In this document: piece by piece, positions 60,060 through 62,965 of the stretch
Layout of the letters: every line of letters begins with the position of its first letter
Numbering within the stretch: the first letter of the stretch is position 1
NCBI GenBank assembly: GCA_017408485.1
Contig: JAFQUM010000038.1
Span: 1 to 62,965, forward strand
Direction of reading: 5' to 3'
Origin: Clostridia bacterium
GTDB taxonomy: Bacteria > Bacillota > Clostridia > Oscillospirales > Butyricicoccaceae
Length of the DNA stretch: 62,965 nt
Notes under the pieces: model-generated
Database searches by the model: none
What the model saw: only the letters and a program-made list of their open reading frames with translations
What the model was told of the DNA's origin: nothing
Translations under genes and position numbers: made by a program

Positions 60060-60886
60060 TTACACGAGTCTGTATCTCGATAAATAATGCCTGTAACCTT
60101 CGATGTAAATACTGTCACTTTCACGAGAAAGAAGACTACATCGAGAACTCACCAATGGATATCTTGAAGATTCTCGATAATATTAAGTTCCACATAAAGA
60201 AATACGAGATTGAGTCTTTCAAAATCGGTTTTGTGGGAAACGGTGAACCGATGTTGAGTTTTCCAGAACTGCAGACTTACATTGACTATATTTCTGAAGA
60301 GCTAAAAAAAGGGATTATTTCTGCTTATACTATTACAAATGGGGTTTCGCTGTCCGAAGATATGTTAGTGTTCTTAAAAGAGCATAATGTAAATGTTGGT
60401 TTTTCAATTGATGGTCTCAAAGACGTACACGACAAGTGGAGGTGTCATTCTTATGACAAGGTTATGAGTAACATTGAACTCTATCGTAAAATCAATGGAA
60501 AGTATCCTTCAATGAACTGCACCGTTGGAGCAGATGTTATTGCCAATACAGAGGCAACGATATCCTTTTTTGAACAATTTAAGAATAGAGTTACATTTTC
60601 TCGAATGATCGGTCAGTACGGCATATCCATGTCAGAATTCAAGCAATTTATGACTCAAGCTCAAGAACGACTCAACGTTCGCACTGGTGGTTACGATTGC
60701 ACGATGTATGGCGGTTTATGCGGAGCTGGTATCAATAATTTGTTCTATGCAAACGGCGGCATCTACATTTGCGGAAATTGCATTGATATGGGTAATAGCA
60801 TACCATACGACACACCAATTGATGAAGTGAGTTTCGACGTTCCGAATTTTGATCGTGTTAATTGCTATAAGGAGAGCTTCACTTAA
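60056..60886 (+). CDS. Radical SAM enzyme with partial SPASM-like C-terminus
   Basis: A 276-residue radical SAM protein. The cluster motif is C13-x3-C17-x2-C20 (CNLRCKYC), followed by GNGEP (61-65), the SAM-binding GGEP-type motif, and the TITNG strand. The C-terminal part has C215, C222, C239, C242 and C270, with GIYICGNC recalling an auxiliary Fe-S site of SPASM/twitch enzymes. The substrate is unknown; no short precursor peptide gene is evident nearby, so a nucleotide, tRNA or protein target is as likely as a peptide. It overlaps both neighbours by 1-4 bases, so all three are made together. Confidence 0.9.
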   Translation: MITRVCISINNACNLRCKYCHFHEKEDYIENSPMDILKILDNIKFHIKKYEIESFKIGFVGNGEPMLSFPELQTYIDYISEELKKGIISAYTITNGVSLSEDMLVFLKEHNVNVGFSIDGLKDVHDKWRCHSYDKVMSNIELYRKINGKYPSMNCTVGADVIANTEATISFFEQFKNRVTFSRMIGQYGISMSEFKQFMTQAQERLNVRTGGYDCTMYGGLCGAGINNLFYANGGIYICGNCIDMGNSIPYDTPIDEVSFDVPNFDRVNCYKESFT

Positions 60887-62508
60887 TGAGAATCGCACTA
60901 TACGGGTTGCCATGTGCCGGAAAAACTACGATATTGTCATCACTAAATAATGTTAGAGTTATGAATGGAAGCGAAGAACTCAACAAGATGTCTGGCGGCA
61001 CCTTCAAAACTTCAACAGAAGAAGAAAAGAACAATTATCGCATCAAGTACATAGAGTTTCTTATGTCTCTAACAGATGATCTTATATTATCTGATGGTCA
61101 TTACTCATTCCTTGAAAATGTTGTTTTTACGGAACAAGATGCTCAAGCTTACGATGTTTTCATCTATCTGTTTTGTTCAGCCGAAACACTTTTGCACAGA
61201 TATGCGTGTTCGGATAAGAACAAAAAATATGCCGAACTATCAATCACAAGAATTGAACAATGGCAAAATTTCGAAATCGAGCGACTTCGTTACGAATGTC
61301 ATAGAAACAACAAGGATTTTTATGCCGTAAACGGCGAAAATATCACGGCAGAAGATTTTGCTCAATTTCTCGAAAAAATCAATGGTGGTTATAGTTCATA
61401 TTCTATCGCCGAAGCAATCGTTAACAGAATAATTGAATCATACCCCGATCCTTGCACAATGTGCCTTGTTGATGGTGATAAAACCTTAATTATTCAAGAC
61501 TCCTTTAGGGTATGTAGTAATGGATATAAAACAACGATTTTTGACGGCAACTTTTATACAGGATATCAATCTTTAATGTTCGCGGAGGAAGAAAAAAAGA
61601 TTGAATACGATTATAAGTTACTTGACACCATAGAAATTAATTACCAAGTATATGATAGTATTAGGAATAATCCTTATTTCGTAATTTCTGCAGGCATCAC
61701 CGAACTTTGGACAAGACTTGCCCGGATTCATAATTTTAAAAATATTATTGCATCCCCTCTTATATCCGCTGATACAAAATACTACATCGTAAAGCTATTG
61801 CAAAATAAAGGATATATTATTAAAGCATATGGCGATAGCAAAAATGATTTGTATATGCTTCAAGCGGCAAATGAAGGATATCTTTGCACCGCAGAAAGAT
61901 TGAGCCGTTCTCTTGTGGGCGCAAATATGAGTAATTTGCACCTAATCTATGACAAATCTCTGGTGGTTCTAAACGAGAGATTTGCTACTGAATTGCTTGA
62001 AGAAATAGCCATATGCAAATCCAACTCAGGAATTAACGGAAACAGACTCGCTCAAGCTCACTATTCACTCGGACAAAAAATTGGTGGAGAATTGAATAAA
62101 ACTATCCCTTCCAACGATGCTGCCGTTTTAGTTTTAGAGCGTGGAGGTAGGTTTTTCGGAGATGGAGTGTATATGACATTCGGAGGGAAATTCTATCCAC
62201 ATAATCCTTCAGAAGAGGAATTACCTACAATTCAAGAATCGACCGTCGTAATAGTAGATAGCGTTATTAACACTGGTCGGTCATTGTTAAAGGTTATAGA
62301 AAAACTCAAAGCAACTAATCAAAACGTGGAGATCATTATTGTGGCCAATGTAATTCAGGAGAAAGCACTTCCACTACTGCAAGATTATAAGGTGTATGCA
62401 ATTCGAGTATCATCAAATGCATTCAAAGGGATGAATCAAGCAACGCAAAAAGGAAATACTGGTCCTGATACGGCAGACAGACTGTTTAATTTAATCAAAA
62501 CTCAATAG
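60886..62508 (+). CDS. Fusion of P-loop kinase-like, HAD phosphatase and uracil-PRTase-like domains
   Basis: A 540-residue fusion of three nucleotide-metabolism folds. (1) About 1-165: P-loop kinase-like, GLPCAGKTT at 7-15, with a thymidylate/adenylate-kinase feel. (2) About 190-350: HAD phosphatase, DGDKT (D196, D198), the motif-II serine in VISAG (268), and GDSKND (316-321). (3) About 375-540: phosphoribosyltransferase, with the PRPP loop VVIVDSVINTGRS (454-466) and a GPDTADRLF end (526-534) like that of uracil PRTases. All catalytic motifs appear intact. It could phosphorylate, dephosphorylate and attach or remove a base on one nucleotide. It starts in a TAATG overlap with the radical SAM gene, which has AAGGAG at its end. 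Confidence 0.85.
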   Translation: MRIALYGLPCAGKTTILSSLNNVRVMNGSEELNKMSGGTFKTSTEEEKNNYRIKYIEFLMSLTDDLILSDGHYSFLENVVFTEQDAQAYDVFIYLFCSAETLLHRYACSDKNKKYAELSITRIEQWQNFEIERLRYECHRNNKDFYAVNGENITAEDFAQFLEKINGGYSSYSIAEAIVNRIIESYPDPCTMCLVDGDKTLIIQDSFRVCSNGYKTTIFDGNFYTGYQSLMFAEEEKKIEYDYKLLDTIEINYQVYDSIRNNPYFVISAGITELWTRLARIHNFKNIIASPLISADTKYYIVKLLQNKGYIIKAYGDSKNDLYMLQAANEGYLCTAERLSRSLVGANMSNLHLIYDKSLVVLNERFATELLEEIAICKSNSGINGNRLAQAHYSLGQKIGGELNKTIPSNDAAVLVLERGGRFFGDGVYMTFGGKFYPHNPSEEELPTIQESTVVIVDSVINTGRSLLKVIEKLKATNQNVEIIIVANVIQEKALPLLQDYKVYAIRVSSNAFKGMNQATQKGNTGPDTADRLFNLIKTQ

Positions 62509-62518
62509 AAAAAAGGCA

Positions 62519-62554
62519 AAAAGGCGGTTGAAAATGTGTTTCAGCCGCCTTTTC
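62519..62554 (+). terminator. Terminator of the island operon
   Basis: AAGGCGGTTGAAA pairs with TTTCAGCCGCCTT (one wobble) around 5 bases, followed by TTTTCT. It lies 11 bases after the fusion-gene stop. Confidence 0.88.
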
Positions 62555-62564
62555 TAATACAAGT

Positions 62565-62721
62565 GTTGCATTTCTCCTTGAAAAGTTGCAAAAAAATGGT
62601 GGAATGACATCCTGTTGCATTTATGTTGCAAGTGTTGCACAAAATCACGCAAACAATGAGCTTGTTGCAACAATTTGATGTATGTTGCTAAAACCGATCG
62701 TCGCATTGACTTTTTTGCAAC
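62565..62721 (+). promoter_or_regulatory. Helically phased GTTGC array (operator), copy 2
   Basis: GTTGC motifs start at 62565, 62585, 62614, 62625, 62634, 62664 (GTTGCAAC within the 12-base palindrome TTGTTGCAACAA) and 62684, with an inverted TGCAAC at 62716-62721 in the promoter spacer. Distances are 20, 29, 11, 9, 30 and 20. The last three elements have exactly the same spacing as in copy 1: palindromic site, 20 bases, GTTGC, 32 bases, inverted site. Confidence 0.78.
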
Positions 62722-62734
62722 TTTGGTGTATAAT
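62706..62734 (+). promoter_or_regulatory. Second copy of the island promoter
   Basis: TTGACT (62706-62711), 17 bases, TATAAT (62729-62734). The spacer differs from the first promoter only in its first bases. It drives the partial gene at 62776. Confidence 0.82.
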
Positions 62735-62775
62735 AACGTTGTAAAACAAACCACGAAATAACAGGAGGAACTAAA

Positions 62776-62965
62776 ATGAACATGAACAGAGTAAACGAAA
62801 TCGCAACCAGCTTTAAGTCCTTTGTGAAGGATACCTATCACAAGACAGAGGTCCTTCCGGAACTCTTCGCCCTTCAAAGTGAACTTGTAGAAAAAACCTT
62901 TGGAGACGGCACTTCTGCATCTGAACTCAAAATTTGGGATGTTGAGAGACGCTTGGACGAAATGA
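62776..62965 (+). CDS. Start of an unknown gene co-regulated with the island operon (partial)
   Basis: Sixty-three codons are visible before the window ends. It starts at ATG 62776, seven bases after AGGAGG, and reads MNMNRVNEIATSFKSFVKD and then YHKTEVLPELFALQSELVEK, a helical, soluble-looking protein. No family can be recognised from this fragment. Because its promoter and operator array copy those of the HTH-PIN operon, it is probably part of the same system or regulon. Confidence 0.75.
   Translation, partial: MNMNRVNEIATSFKSFVKDTYHKTEVLPELFALQSELVEKTFGDGTSASELKIWDVERRLDEM

Overview
This 63-kb window looks like chromosomal DNA of an anaerobic, spore-forming member of the Clostridia (Bacillota), probably an uncultured gut-type lineage. 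The case rests on a Gram-positive S10-spc ribosomal gene order, a zinc-ribbon S14, a forespore sigma-G, lipobox lipoproteins without outer-membrane genes, an Fe-S serine dehydratase, a class I fumarase and a citrate lyase. Strong AGGAGG ribosome binding sites and 17-bp-spaced sigma-A promoters occur throughout. The taxonomic placement is inference.

Layout. (1) 1-13.9 kb, minus strand: the ribosomal superoperon rpsJ ... rpsK-rpsD, including secY, adk, map and infA, read from a promoter at 13873-13901 through a leader of about 345 nt. (2) 13.9-24.2 kb, minus: hairpin-repeat DNA, then rpsU, leuS, rsfS, a nadD-yqeK fusion, yhbY, rdgB, ftsY and smc. (3) 24.2-27.7 kb: an M20 amidohydrolase, a YitT membrane protein and a divergent LysR regulator. 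(4) 27.8-32.0 kb: a giant lipoprotein with an NlpC/P60-like module, whose paralogue lies at 52.1-56.3 kb. The two share a 120-bp 3' element that is better conserved than the genes. (5) 32.3-36.3 kb: a polar amino-acid ABC transporter and L-serine dehydratase. (6) 36.3-44.4 kb: two lipoproteins, a YbaK-type deacylase, an XRE regulator, dUTPase, sigG and a P-loop protein, separated by arrays of short hairpins. (7) 44.5-49.2 kb: citDEF with both fumarase subunits, converging on deoC. (8) 49.4-51.7 kb: an ECF sigma factor, a probable anti-sigma factor and a membrane-anchored protein. (9) 56.3-58.0 kb: glnA under a promoter overlapped by a perfect dyad.

(10) 58.3-62.96 kb, the most interesting part: an AT-richer accessory island beginning beside a dispersed 110-bp repeat. 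It carries three translationally coupled genes: an XRE-HTH/PIN/ankyrin protein, a radical SAM enzyme, and a fusion of a P-loop nucleotide-kinase-like domain, a HAD phosphatase and a uracil-PRTase-like domain. The promoter is preceded by seven GTTGC motifs spaced at multiples of about 10 bp, with an eighth inverted copy inside the -35/-10 spacer. The same architecture, with an identical layout next to the promoter, recurs downstream of the operon in front of a gene that runs off the window. I read this as a self-regulated, nucleotide-directed accessory system (stress, defence or small-molecule synthesis), which I do not recognise as a named system.

Overall the core genes serve translation, secretion, chromosome segregation and NAD synthesis. 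The citrate-lyase/fumarase operon would split citrate and dehydrate the resulting C4 acid, serine dehydratase makes pyruvate, and glnA assimilates ammonia. All motif counts, spacings and identities given here were made by eye.
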